Position numbers and translations under genes: made by a program. Shown here piece by piece: positions 27,193 through 35,235 of a stretch of 64,000 nucleotides of DNA (positions within the stretch are counted from its first letter, which is position 1; every line of letters begins with the position of its first letter). A model generated the notes under the pieces. It was not told the DNA's origin. It did no database searches and saw nothing but the letters and a program-made list of their open reading frames with translations. This stretch comes from Streptomyces sp. TRM68416 (lineage in GTDB: Bacteria > Actinomycetota > Actinomycetes > Streptomycetales > Streptomycetaceae): NCBI RefSeq assembly GCF_014596915.1, contig NZ_JACVWU010000033.1, positions 35,435 to 99,434 of the forward strand. Direction: 5' to 3'.

Positions 27193-27232
27193 TAGGCTTC
27201 CAGGGGGGAGAGCTTGACATCGCGATTGTCAA
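27193..27232 (+). promoter_or_regulatory. Putative promoter and operator of the XRE regulator
   Basis: TTGACA-TCGCGAT-TGTCAA (27214-27232) is a perfect inverted repeat just upstream of the ribosome binding site, and TAGGCT at 27193-27198 could be the -10 box. A dimeric XRE protein bound here would block its own transcript. Confidence 0.5.
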
Positions 27233-27248
27233 GAAGGGGAGTTGCCGC

Positions 27249-28073
27249 ATGGACGAAGGTCGCGAGCCTCGGACGGCCCGGGAGAAGTTCGGAGCGGAAC
27301 TGCGACTTCGCCGGAAGGCGGCGGGACTCACCCAGGCGGAGCTGAGCCATCGCGTCATGTGCTCGCCCACGCTGATCAGCCACTACGAAGCGGGCAGGCG
27401 CCTGCCCACCTACGACGACGCGCAGCGGATCGACCATGCCTTGGAAACGGGTGAGTTCTTCGCCCGATGGCTGAAGGAGCTGAAGTCCAAGTGGGCCGCG
27501 TACTTCGCCGTCATGGCCGACCTGGAGTGGCAAGCGACGCTGATCCAGCAGTTCGCCCTCACGCTGGTTCCCGGGCTGCTCCAGACGCCTGCCTACGCAC
27601 GAGCGGTGTTCCACGCCTACCGCCCCAACTGCACGGCCGAGGAACTTGACAGGGAGGTTGCCATTCGGATGGGGCGTGCCCAGCTCCTGGACGGACCACT
27701 GAAGCCGGTCCTCTGGACGCTCCTTGACGAGTGCGTACTCCGGCGCCGCGTCGGCGGCCCTCAAGTCATGGCCGAACAGCTGCGCAAGATCGCGTACATG
27801 GCGGAATCGGGACGGCTACGGCTGCACGTGCTGCCGTACGGCGTCGGGGCCCACGCCCTTCAGCAGAGTCTGCTCACGCTCATGAACTTCGAGGACTCGG
27901 CTCCAGTGGCCTACGTCGAGGGCTTCCTCACCGGCAACTTGATGACCGACGCGGCGTTGGTGGCCGAGAGTCAGTCGGCCTACTCTCTTGCCCTGAGCGA
28001 CGCCTTGTCACAGCGGGAATCCCTGGCCCTCGTCAAGTCAGCAGCGGAGGAGCACGCGCATGGCAAGCAGTGA
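27249..28073 (+). CDS. XRE-family regulator with DUF5753 (Scr1-type) domain
   Basis: 274 residues. The N-terminal Cro/CI-type helix-turn-helix (AELRLRRKAAGLTQAELSHRVMCSPTLISHYEAGRRLP, about residues 17-54) precedes a DUF5753 domain (YFAVMADLEWQATLIQQFALTLVPGLLQTPAYARA to VAESQSAYSLALSDALS). Such proteins pair with a DUF397 partner and control development or secondary metabolism in Streptomyces (WhiJ-like systems). ATG 27249 has AAGGGGAG upstream; an in-frame ATG at 27144 would place the operator inside the gene. Overlaps the DUF397 gene by 14 bp. Confidence 0.9.
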   Translation: MDEGREPRTAREKFGAELRLRRKAAGLTQAELSHRVMCSPTLISHYEAGRRLPTYDDAQRIDHALETGEFFARWLKELKSKWAAYFAVMADLEWQATLIQQFALTLVPGLLQTPAYARAVFHAYRPNCTAEELDREVAIRMGRAQLLDGPLKPVLWTLLDECVLRRRVGGPQVMAEQLRKIAYMAESGRLRLHVLPYGVGAHALQQSLLTLMNFEDSAPVAYVEGFLTGNLMTDAALVAESQSAYSLALSDALSQRESLALVKSAAEEHAHGKQ

Positions 28074-28287
28074 GCACACCGTCTCCAACGCGTCCAGGCT
28101 CACCGGGTGGTACAAGTCCAGCTACAGCGGCGGCGGCCAGAGCGACTGCCTCGAACTCGCCCGTTCCTCCTGCGCCCGCATCCCCATCCGCGACAGCAAG
28201 ACCCCCACCGGACCGGCCCTGACCTTCTCCCCCCACGGTTGGACGTCATTCGTAGCCGCCCTCAAAGAGGGGGACCTCACGGGCTGA
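28060..28287 (+). CDS. DUF397 protein
   Basis: 75 residues, wholly a DUF397 domain: WYKSSYSGGGQSDCLELAR, IPIRDSKTPTGPALTFSPHGWTSFVAALKEG. This is the partner of the XRE protein, with which it overlaps by 14 bp. In studied cases the small protein modulates the DNA-binding partner, in a manner that has been likened to toxin-antitoxin pairs. Confidence 0.93.
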   Translation: MASSEHTVSNASRLTGWYKSSYSGGGQSDCLELARSSCARIPIRDSKTPTGPALTFSPHGWTSFVAALKEGDLTG

Positions 28288-28318
28288 TACAGCCAACGCC
28301 CGCTGATAACGCACCGTA
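28288..28318. other. Short spacer before the long inverted repeat
   Basis: Nothing recognisable; joins the DUF397 gene to the left arm of the inverted repeat. Confidence 0.3.
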
Positions 28319-28613
28319 GGGCCGCCCGCTTCTTGGCCAGTGTCGTGCTTCCGCGACCCGAGTAAAGGGCGCTACGCGTCGCCTTCGGCGATGGGCCTCC
28401 GGCCCACCCTTGACTCGGCCCGCTCCAGCACGGAGGAGAAGCGAGCGAGCGGCCCGAAACACGGGTGGCCAGACCGGGGTCCGGGCGAGCGTGACTTGCG
28501 GGGCGGACCGGCGTCGGGGGCGCGCTCGCGCCTCGCCAGCACGCCGGGCTGGCATAGCGGCGAACGGCCGGTGGGGGGCGGGGGCGCATCGGCGGGATGA
28601 GGGCACGCCGGGC
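28319..28613 (+). repeat. Left arm of a long imperfect inverted repeat
   Basis: Read on the plus strand this arm begins GGGCCGCCCGCTTCTTGG and matches the reverse complement of 29221-29526 almost base for base. There are small indels, for example near 28370-28385. It contains no supported gene. Confidence 0.85.
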
Positions 28614-29220
28614 GGGCTCGGCGACGAACAGCCAGTGAGAGTGCGGCATGCGGCATGCATTGGCAGGAGTGGGGCACGCCGGGGCCGGATGGGATTGACG
28701 ACTTGAGGCCAGCGAGTGAGGGCGTCCCTGCGGTGTGGAGTGGTGGCAAGTGCGGCGCTTGCGGTGCATTCGTCCGCCAGCCAGGCAAACACCGGTGCAA
28801 TGAAGGCACTTCGCAAACCACAGCGCCCCCAATAGCCGCAACAGCCCTCCATGAAGAGGTAATTGGCAGTTTCGGGCCAGCTACGGACGGCATCTCTCCA
28901 GGTCAAGGCGCTTGGCGTGGCCCAAATCTGCCAATTACCTCCTGCCCTGTGACCTGGGAGAGGAATGTGACTCGTGAGGCTCCCCGGCCCACACACCCGA
29001 GGCCGGACCGCACCCCACCCACCGACCGCTCGCCAACCGGCATGCCGCCACCACTCCAACGCGCACCACCGACCAGCCGCTCGCCGCTATGCCCGCCCCT
29101 CGTGCCACCACTGCGCCGACGCGCCCCCACCACCCACCATCCGGAAGCCGCCGAGCCCTACCCGGCGTGCCGCCGCTGTGCTGGCGCGTGCCACCCACCG
29201 GACCCCTTGCCGCCAAGCCG
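28614..29220. other. Spacer between inverted-repeat arms, with a central hairpin
   Basis: GAGGTAATTGGCAG (28856-28869) pairs exactly with CTGCCAATTACCTC (28928-28941), and pairing continues with few mismatches to about 28879/28917. The AATTGG core is AT-rich for this genome. The right half (about 29000-29220) carries degenerate units of about 60 bp related to the inner end of the right arm. An open frame from 28655 with a CGACGAF...HRC zinc-ribbon-like string is probably chance or decayed. Confidence 0.5.
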
Positions 29221-29526
29221 ACCCGGCGTGCCGCCACTGCGCCGACGCGCCCCCATCACCCACCGGCCGGAAGCCGCTATGCCAACCCGGCGTGCAGGCG
29301 AGGCGCGACCGCGCCCCCGACCCCGGCCCGCCCCGCAAGCCGCCCCAGGGCCCACCCCGGTCTGGCCACCGCTTTCCCCGGGCCGCCCGCACGCTTCTCC
29401 CCCGTGCTGGAGCGAGCCGAGTCAAGGGTGGGCCGCAGGCCCATCGGCGCAGCCGACGCGGAGCGCAGCGCAGCGCCCTTTACTCGGCTCGCGGAAGCAC
29501 GACACTGACCCAGAAGCGGGCGGCCC
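29221..29526 (-). repeat. Right arm of the long inverted repeat
   Basis: Reverse-complement partner of 28319-28613. Inner end contains GCATAGCGGC and GGCACGCCGGGT strings that recur as degenerate units in the spacer. The remaining 29527-29692 before the LacI gene shows nothing recognisable. Confidence 0.85.
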
Positions 29527-29692
29527 ACACCAAGAAACGGCAACCTGTCAGCCCCGCACCGCCGGGTACTGCAAGATGCCGGAAACCGCCGGTGCCGTAC
29601 GGCACCGCACCGTCGGGCTGTCTGCCGACACCGGCGTCGACATCACCACACCCACTCCACAGCAGACCTCACCCCTCATCCCTCCCCAGGGG

Positions 29693-30742
29693 TCACTCAC
29701 CTCGCGGCACCCCCGTAGACCCCCGCACCATCAGCTCCCCCCGGATCGTCGCGATCCCCCCGGGCGGCTCCTCCTCGCGTCCCATCGCGATGCGCCCGGC
29801 CCGCGCTCCCGCCTCCGAAAGCGGCAGTCTCACCGTCGTAAGGGAGGGGACCGCGTCGATGCTGAAGGGGAGGTCGTCGAAGCCGGCTACCGAGATGTCG
29901 TCCGGGATGCGGAGGCCGGAGTCGCGTACGGCTGCGCAGGCGCCGAGGGCGACGGAGTCGTTGGCGGCGACGACGGCTGTCAGGGACGGGTCGCGGCGGA
30001 GCAGCTCCAGGGTGGCCTCGTAGCCGGACTGGCGGTCGTAGCGGCCGTGGACCGTCCAGCGGGGGTCCTCCTCGATGCCGTGGTCCTGCAGCGCGGCCCG
30101 GTGTCCCTCCAGGCGGTGGCGGGTGGTCGTGCGTTCCTCGGGGCCCGCGATGTAGCCGAGGCGGCGGTGGCCGAGGCCGATGAGGTGGTCGGTGAGTTCG
30201 CGGCCGCCGCCGCGGTTGTCGAAGGTGAGCGCGATGGCGCCGGCGTCGGGGGCCGGCGGGCGGCCGCACAGGACCACCCGGGTTCCGGCGTCCGCCAGCT
30301 TCCGCAGCTTCGCCGAGACCGCGGCGATGTGCGACGGGTTCTCGACGGCTCCGCCGGTGAGGATCACGGCGGCGGCCCGCTGGCGCTGGAGCAGGGTCAG
30401 GTACGTCAGTTCGCGTTCCGGGGAGCCGCCGGTGTTGCAGACGACGGCCAGCCGTTCGCCGCCCGCTCGGCCGCCCGGTCCGCCGATCTCCGCCTGGATC
30501 GCGCTCGCCATGATCCCGAAGAAGGGGTCGGCGATGTCGTTCACCAGGATCCCGACGAGGTCGGACGTGGCCGCGGCCAGGGCGCTCGCCGGGCCGTTGA
30601 GTACGTAGTCCAGCTCGTCCACGGCCCGCAGCACCCGCTCGCGTGTGGACGCGGCCACGGGGTAGTTGCCGTTCAGTACGCGCGACACCGTCGCGGGGGA
30701 GACCTGGGCGCGGGCCGCCACGTCCGCCAGGGTCACCGTCAT
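29693..30742 (-). CDS. LacI-family transcriptional repressor
   Basis: 349 residues: helix-turn-helix VTLADVAARAQVSPATVSRVLN, hinge ALAAATSDLVGILV, and a sugar-sensing domain ending with VVAANDSVALGACAAV and DISVAGFDDLPFSIDAVPSLTTV. It is divergent from the oxidoreductase-DUF993-epimerase operon, and a LacI-type operator lies in that operon's leader, so it is probably the local repressor. ATG 30742 (MTVTLADVA) is the conventional start. Confidence 0.88.
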   Translation of the reverse strand: MTVTLADVAARAQVSPATVSRVLNGNYPVAASTRERVLRAVDELDYVLNGPASALAAATSDLVGILVNDIADPFFGIMASAIQAEIGGPGGRAGGERLAVVCNTGGSPERELTYLTLLQRQRAAAVILTGGAVENPSHIAAVSAKLRKLADAGTRVVLCGRPPAPDAGAIALTFDNRGGGRELTDHLIGLGHRRLGYIAGPEERTTTRHRLEGHRAALQDHGIEEDPRWTVHGRYDRQSGYEATLELLRRDPSLTAVVAANDSVALGACAAVRDSGLRIPDDISVAGFDDLPFSIDAVPSLTTVRLPLSEAGARAGRIAMGREEEPPGGIATIRGELMVRGSTGVPRGE

Positions 30743-30779
30743 CTCGTCGTCCTCCGGTCGCGCGCAACAGCGCGTTTCA

Positions 30780-30862
30780 GTCGTACGTCGTCGTACGTCG
30801 TCGGTCGTCGTCGGTCGTCGTCGGTCGTCGTACGCCGCCGTACGTAGTCATACGTGGTCGTA
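30780..30862. repeat. CGTCGT/GTCGTCG low-complexity tract
   Basis: Runs of TCGTACGTCGTCGGTCGTCGTC form an imperfect microsatellite just upstream of the LacI gene. It probably arose by slippage. The rest of 30863-30977 shows nothing clear. Confidence 0.7.
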
Positions 30863-30977
30863 CACGCGGGCTTCCACGGCCCGGTTCCGAGCCGCCCCAA
30901 GCCCCTGCTGCCAGCAGACCCTAAGCCCCCCACGCCCGGTTGTTCGCCCCCTCGAACAACTCAACCCCGTCACGGTC

Positions 30978-31030
30978 TTGTCCGGACCACTGCACAGAGG
31001 CTAGCTTCTTCCTAGATAGAAAGCGCTTGC
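30978..31030 (+). promoter_or_regulatory. Promoter and LacI-type operator of the sugar oxidoreductase operon
   Basis: TTGTCC (30978-30983), an 18-bp spacer and TAGCTT (31002-31007) make a plausible promoter. GAAAGCGCTTGC (31019-31030), centred on the LacI-family core GCGC, lies just past the expected start site, where a bound repressor would block initiation. Confidence 0.65.
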
Positions 31031-31098
31031 TGTGACGCTCATCAGTAGAGGCGTACGCGGCGCGCACAACCGCGCACGACTCCTGCGAAGGGAATGAC

Positions 31099-32250
31099 GT
31101 GACACGCAAGACGGTGCGAATCGCCATGAACGGCGTGACCGGACGCATGGGCTACCGCCAGCACCTCGTCCGCTCCATCCTGGCCCTCCGTGAGCAGGGC
31201 GGACTCGACCTCGGCGACGGCACCGTGCTGTGGCCCGAGCCCATCCTCGTCGGCCGCCGTGAGCACGCGCTGAAGGCGCTTGCCGAGCAGCACGGCCTGG
31301 AGCACGTCTCTACCGACCTCGACGCGATCCTCGCCGACCCGACCGTGGACATCTACTTCGACGCCCAGGTCACCTCGGCCCGCGAGGAGGCGATCAAGAA
31401 GGCGATCGCGGCCGGCAAGCACATCTACACCGAGAAGCCGACGGCCACCGGCCTTGAGGGCGCCCTGGAGCTGGCGCGGCTCGCGAACGCCGCCGGCATC
31501 AAGCACGGCGTCGTCCAGGACAAGCTCTTCCTGCCGGGCCTGCTGAAGCTGAAGCGGCTGATCGACGGCGGCTTCTTCGGCCGCATCCTGTCCGTGCGCG
31601 GCGAGTTCGGCTACTGGGTCTTCGAGGGCGACTGGCAGGCGGCGCAGCGCCCGTCGTGGAACTACCGGGCCGAGGACGGCGGTGGCATCGTTGTCGACAT
31701 GTTCCCGCACTGGGAGTACGTCCTGCACGAGCTCTTCGGCCGGGTGAGGTCCGTCCAGGCCACCGCCACCACCCACATCCCCCAGCGCTGGGACGAGAAC
31801 GACAAGCCCTACGACGCCACCGCCGACGACGCCGCCTACGGCATCTTCGAGCTGGAGGGCGGCGTGATCGCCCAGATCAACTCCTCCTGGGCCGTCCGCG
31901 TCCACCGTGACGAGCTGGTCGAGTTCCAGGTCGACGGCACGGAGGGGTCCGCCGTCGCCGGTCTGCGCAACTGCCGTGTCCAGCACCGGTCGTTGACCCC
32001 CAAGCCGGTCTGGAACCCGGACATCCCGGCCACCTACTCCTTCCGCGACCAGTGGCAGGAGGTCCCGGACAACGACGAGTTCGACAACGGCTTCAAGGCC
32101 CAGTGGGAGCTGTTCCTCAAGCACGTCTACGCCGGCACCCCCTACCACTGGGACCTCCTCGCCGGCGCCCGCGGCGTCCAGCTCGCCGAGCTGGGCCTGA
32201 AGTCCTCGGCCGAGGGCCGCCGCCTCGACGTCCCGGAGATCGCGCTGTGA
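31099..32250 (+). CDS. Gfo/Idh/MocA-family sugar oxidoreductase
   Basis: 383 residues. An N-terminal Rossmann fold (VRIAMNGVTGRMGYRQHL) has the family EKP motif in IYTEKPTATGLEGALEL. A C-terminal alpha/beta domain holds GGGIVVDMFPHWEYVLHELFG, where the active-site Asp/His are expected. It probably oxidises a cyclitol or sugar with NAD(P). GTG 31099 has GAAGGGA upstream. It is the first gene of a three-gene operon joined by 4-bp overlaps and behind a LacI-type operator. Substrate unknown. Confidence 0.88.
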   Translation: MTRKTVRIAMNGVTGRMGYRQHLVRSILALREQGGLDLGDGTVLWPEPILVGRREHALKALAEQHGLEHVSTDLDAILADPTVDIYFDAQVTSAREEAIKKAIAAGKHIYTEKPTATGLEGALELARLANAAGIKHGVVQDKLFLPGLLKLKRLIDGGFFGRILSVRGEFGYWVFEGDWQAAQRPSWNYRAEDGGGIVVDMFPHWEYVLHELFGRVRSVQATATTHIPQRWDENDKPYDATADDAAYGIFELEGGVIAQINSSWAVRVHRDELVEFQVDGTEGSAVAGLRNCRVQHRSLTPKPVWNPDIPATYSFRDQWQEVPDNDEFDNGFKAQWELFLKHVYAGTPYHWDLLAGARGVQLAELGLKSSAEGRRLDVPEIAL

Positions 32251-33398
32251 CCCTCCAACTGCCGGACGCGACCGGGGCCCTGCGCACGTACGAGCCCCGC
32301 CAGGAGCCCCTCGCCCTCACCCCGGGCGCGCCGCTCGCCTGCCGTACGGTCTTCTCGGCCGCGCACGTCGTCGCCGATCCGTTCGCCGACGTCACCCCCG
32401 ACTCGCCCGCCGCCGTCGACTGGGACGCCACCCTCGCCTTCCGCCGCCATCTGTGGTCGCACGGGCTCGGGGTCGCCGAGGCCATGGACACCGCCCAGCG
32501 CGGCATGGGGCTGGACTGGACGGGCGCGGCCGAGCTGATCCGCCGCAGTGCCGCGGAGGCGAAGGCGGTCGGCGGCCGGATCGCGTGCGGGGTCGGCACC
32601 GACCAGATCACCGCCGGTTCCCTCGCCGAGGTACGCGCCGCCTACGAGGAGCAGCTCGCCCTCGTGGAGGAGAGCGGCGCGCAGGCCATCCTCATGGCTT
32701 CCCGCGCCCTCGCCGCCGCGGCCAAGGGACCCGAGGACTACCTGGAGGTCTACGGCCATCTCCTGCGCCAGGCCGCCGAGCCGGTGGTCCTGCACTGGCT
32801 GGGCCCGATGTTCGACCCGGCGCTGGAGGGCTACTGGGGGTCGGCCGACCTGGACGCGGCCACCGACACCTTCCTGGAGGTGATCGCCGCCCACCCGGAC
32901 AAGGTCGACGGCATCAAGGTGTCGCTGCTGGACGCGCGGCGGGAGATCGACCTGCGCCGACGGCTGCCCGACGGCGTCCGCTGCTACACGGGCGACGACT
33001 TCAACTACCCCGAGCTGATCGCCGGTGACGACCAGGGCTTCAGCCACGCCCTGCTCGGCATCTTCGACCCGCTGGGCCCGCTGGCGGCGGAGGCGGTCCG
33101 GGTCCTGGACACGGGTGATGCCGACGGCTTCCGTGCGCTGCTCGACCCCACGGTCGAGCTGTCCCGCCATCTCTTCCAGGCCCCCACCCGCTTCTACAAG
33201 ACGGGCGTGGTGTTCCTGGCCTGGCTGGCCGGCCACCAGTCGCACTTCACCATGGTGGGCGGCCTGCAGTCGGCCCGCTCCCTGCCGCACTTCGCCCGCG
33301 CCTACCGACTCGCCGACGGTCTGGGCCTGTTCCCGGACCCGAAGCTGGCGGAGGAGCGGATGAGGAACCTGCTCGCGCTGTACGGGGTGGACCAGTGA
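32247..33398 (+). CDS. DUF993 family protein
   Basis: 383 residues of a family without an assigned reaction. Seen: an aldolase-like (beta/alpha)8 pattern with GGRIACGVGTDQI, AILMASRALAAAAKGPEDYLEVYG, PVVLHWLGPMFDP, VDGIKVSLLDARRE with a candidate Schiff-base Lys, and HFTMVGGLQSARSLPHFARAY. The strand order recalls dihydrodipicolinate synthase-type lyases. The GTG start at 32247 and the overlap at 33395 show coupling to both neighbours, so it likely acts between the oxidoreductase and the epimerase in one pathway (inference). Confidence 0.82.
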   Translation: MTLQLPDATGALRTYEPRQEPLALTPGAPLACRTVFSAAHVVADPFADVTPDSPAAVDWDATLAFRRHLWSHGLGVAEAMDTAQRGMGLDWTGAAELIRRSAAEAKAVGGRIACGVGTDQITAGSLAEVRAAYEEQLALVEESGAQAILMASRALAAAAKGPEDYLEVYGHLLRQAAEPVVLHWLGPMFDPALEGYWGSADLDAATDTFLEVIAAHPDKVDGIKVSLLDARREIDLRRRLPDGVRCYTGDDFNYPELIAGDDQGFSHALLGIFDPLGPLAAEAVRVLDTGDADGFRALLDPTVELSRHLFQAPTRFYKTGVVFLAWLAGHQSHFTMVGGLQSARSLPHFARAYRLADGLGLFPDPKLAEERMRNLLALYGVDQ

Positions 33399-34228
33399 CC
33401 GGCGACCTGTCCCGCTTCTCCATCAACCAGATGACGGTCAAGCAGCTGTCGCTGCCGGAACTGGTCGACGCCTGTGGCCAGTTGGGTGTCACCAACGTCG
33501 GCCTGTGGCGCGAGCCCGTGCAGTCCCACGGCCTGGAGGCGACGGCCAAGCTGGTGCGGGACGCGGGCCTGACCGTCACCACCCTGTGCCGGGGCGGCTT
33601 CCTGACGGCCGTCGAGCCGGACGAGCGGGCCCGTGCACTGGACGACAACCGGCGGGCGGTCGACGAGGCGGCCGCGCTGGGCACGGACACGCTGGTCCTG
33701 GTCTCCGGCGGTCTCCCGGCCGGGTCGAAGGACCTGCACGGCGCCCGGGAGCGGATCGCGGAGGCGCTGGCGGTGCTGGGCCCGTACGCCGAGGAGCACG
33801 GGGTGCGGCTGGCGATCGAGCCGCTGCACCCGATGTTCGCCTCGGACCGCTGCGTGGTCTCCACGCTCGCCCAGGCCCTCGACCTCGCCGAGCGCTTCCC
33901 CGCCCACCAGGTCGGCGTCACGGTCGACACGTACCACATCTGGTGGGACGACACCGCGCCCGCGCAGATCGCCCGGGCCGGTGCGGGCGGCCGTATCCAC
34001 ACCTTCCAACTCGCCGACTGGGTCACCCCGTTGCCCGCGGGCGTGCTCACCGGCCGCGGTCAGATCGGGGACGGCTCGATCGACATGCGGGAGTGGAAGG
34101 GCTACGTCGAGGCCGCCGGATACGCCGGTGCCATCGAGGTGGAGCTGTTCAACGACGTGCTGTGGGCGCGCGACGGCCGGGAGCTGCTGGCGGAGACGGC
34201 GGCGCGGTTCGTGGAGCACGCGGGATAG
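33395..34228 (+). CDS. Sugar phosphate isomerase/epimerase (xylose-isomerase-like TIM barrel)
   Basis: 277 residues. Metal-ligand segments typical of the family: LAIEPLHPMFASDRCVV, VGVTVDTYHIWWD, IHTFQLADWVTPLP, GAIEVELFND. Members interconvert keto sugars or cyclitols (IolE, IolI, hydroxypyruvate isomerase, tagatose epimerase). It is the last gene of the LacI-controlled operon, with a GTG start inside the DUF993 stop. Substrate unknown. Confidence 0.87.
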   Translation: MTGDLSRFSINQMTVKQLSLPELVDACGQLGVTNVGLWREPVQSHGLEATAKLVRDAGLTVTTLCRGGFLTAVEPDERARALDDNRRAVDEAAALGTDTLVLVSGGLPAGSKDLHGARERIAEALAVLGPYAEEHGVRLAIEPLHPMFASDRCVVSTLAQALDLAERFPAHQVGVTVDTYHIWWDDTAPAQIARAGAGGRIHTFQLADWVTPLPAGVLTGRGQIGDGSIDMREWKGYVEAAGYAGAIEVELFNDVLWARDGRELLAETAARFVEHAG

Positions 34229-34245
34229 GTCCGCGCGATGAGCGA

Positions 34246-34272
34246 GGGGGGCGCCGGAAATCGGCGCCCCCC
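34246..34272. terminator. Terminator between the sugar operon and the LysR gene
   Basis: An 11-bp stem (34246-34256 with 34262-34272) followed on the plus strand by TTGTTTT, a good rho-independent terminator. Confidence 0.85.
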
Positions 34273-34278
34273 TTGTTT

Positions 34279-35156
34279 TCATTGCTCCGGCTTGATGCCG
34301 AGCAGGCCGAGGAACGCCGTCGCCGCGGGTGTCCTGCCCCCGTCGCTCCATACGACGTACTCGACCCGCGTGGGGGCGTCCGTGACCTCGATGGTGGTGA
34401 CGCCGGCGAGGTGCGGGACGTAGGTGGAGGGGAGCATCGCGATGGCGAGGCCCTGGGTGATAAGGCGGGTCATGTTGTAGTCGACGGTGGTCACTTCGAA
34501 GGCGACGTCGCGGGTGAGGCCGGCGGCGGTGAAGGCCTGGTCGGACTGGACGCGGCCGGCCGTTCCGGCGGGCAGGTCGACGAAGACCTCGCGGGACAGG
34601 CGGTGCAGGTCGGCCGTCGGTTCGGCGGCGAGGGGGTGGTCGGGTGCGACCACGGCGACGAGCCGGTCGCGGGCGAGTTCGCGGGCGGCGACGCCCTGGG
34701 GGCGGGCGGTGGGCGGCAGTCCGAGGAAGGCCACGTCCGTGGTCCCGTCACCCGCTCGACTAGGTGCTCGCTGGCGGCCACCCGCAGGCTGATGCGGACG
34801 TGCGGGTAGCGTCGGCGGAACTCGCGCAGCGTGCCCGGGATGTTGACCGCGGCGACGGTGGGGATGAGGCCCACGGCGAGCCTGCCGCGTATCTCCCCCA
34901 CGGCCGCGGCGACTTCGGCGGCGGCGCGTTCGGCGGCGTCCAGGCACTGGCGGGCCGCCGGGAGGAACGCCTCCCCGGCCGGGGTCAACCGGACGCGGCG
35001 GCTGGTGCGTTCGAAGAGCTTCGCGCCGAGTTCCCTCTCCAGTTTGGCGATCTGGTGGCTGAGGGCGGACTGGACGACCAGGCAGCGCTCGGCGGCGCGC
35101 GTGAAGCTGTTCGTCTCGGCGACGGCGATGACGTAGCGCATCTGCTGGAGCTCCAT
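34279..35156 (-). pseudogene. LysR-family regulator with a frameshift
   Basis: The N-terminal half (MELQQMRYVIAVAETNSFTRAAERCL, helix-turn-helix, through HVRISLRVAASEHLVERVTG) is in one frame. The C-terminal half (TTDVAFLGLPP, VAVVAPDHPLA, LAIAMLPSTYVPHLAG, to GLLGIKPEQ) is in another. The switch is at about 34743-34750. From ATG 35156 to the stop at 34279 is 878 bp, one base short of a full 292-codon frame, so a single base is missing. It could be a true mutation or a sequencing error. The gene is divergent from the EamA transporter, which an intact protein would be expected to control. Confidence 0.85.
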
Positions 35157-35213
35157 TGATCCATCGTGAATCGCGATCGATGCAGTGACAAGCATGTGTT
35201 GGACTCATTGATC
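35154..35213. promoter_or_regulatory. LysR/EamA intergenic region with repeated CATTGATC
   Basis: CATTGATC occurs at 35154-35161 and 35206-35213 in direct orientation, and CATCG...CGATCGATG lies between. This is a plausible LysR-type binding region shared by the divergent genes. Confidence 0.4.
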
Positions 35214-35235
35214 GGTACGGGACGAGACTCGTCGC

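Noticed and set aside
28655..30847. Long plus-strand frame across the inverted repeat and the LacI gene
   Set aside because: Its second half is antisense to a clear LacI gene and its first half is repeat-derived low complexity; the CxxC...HxxC string alone is not enough.
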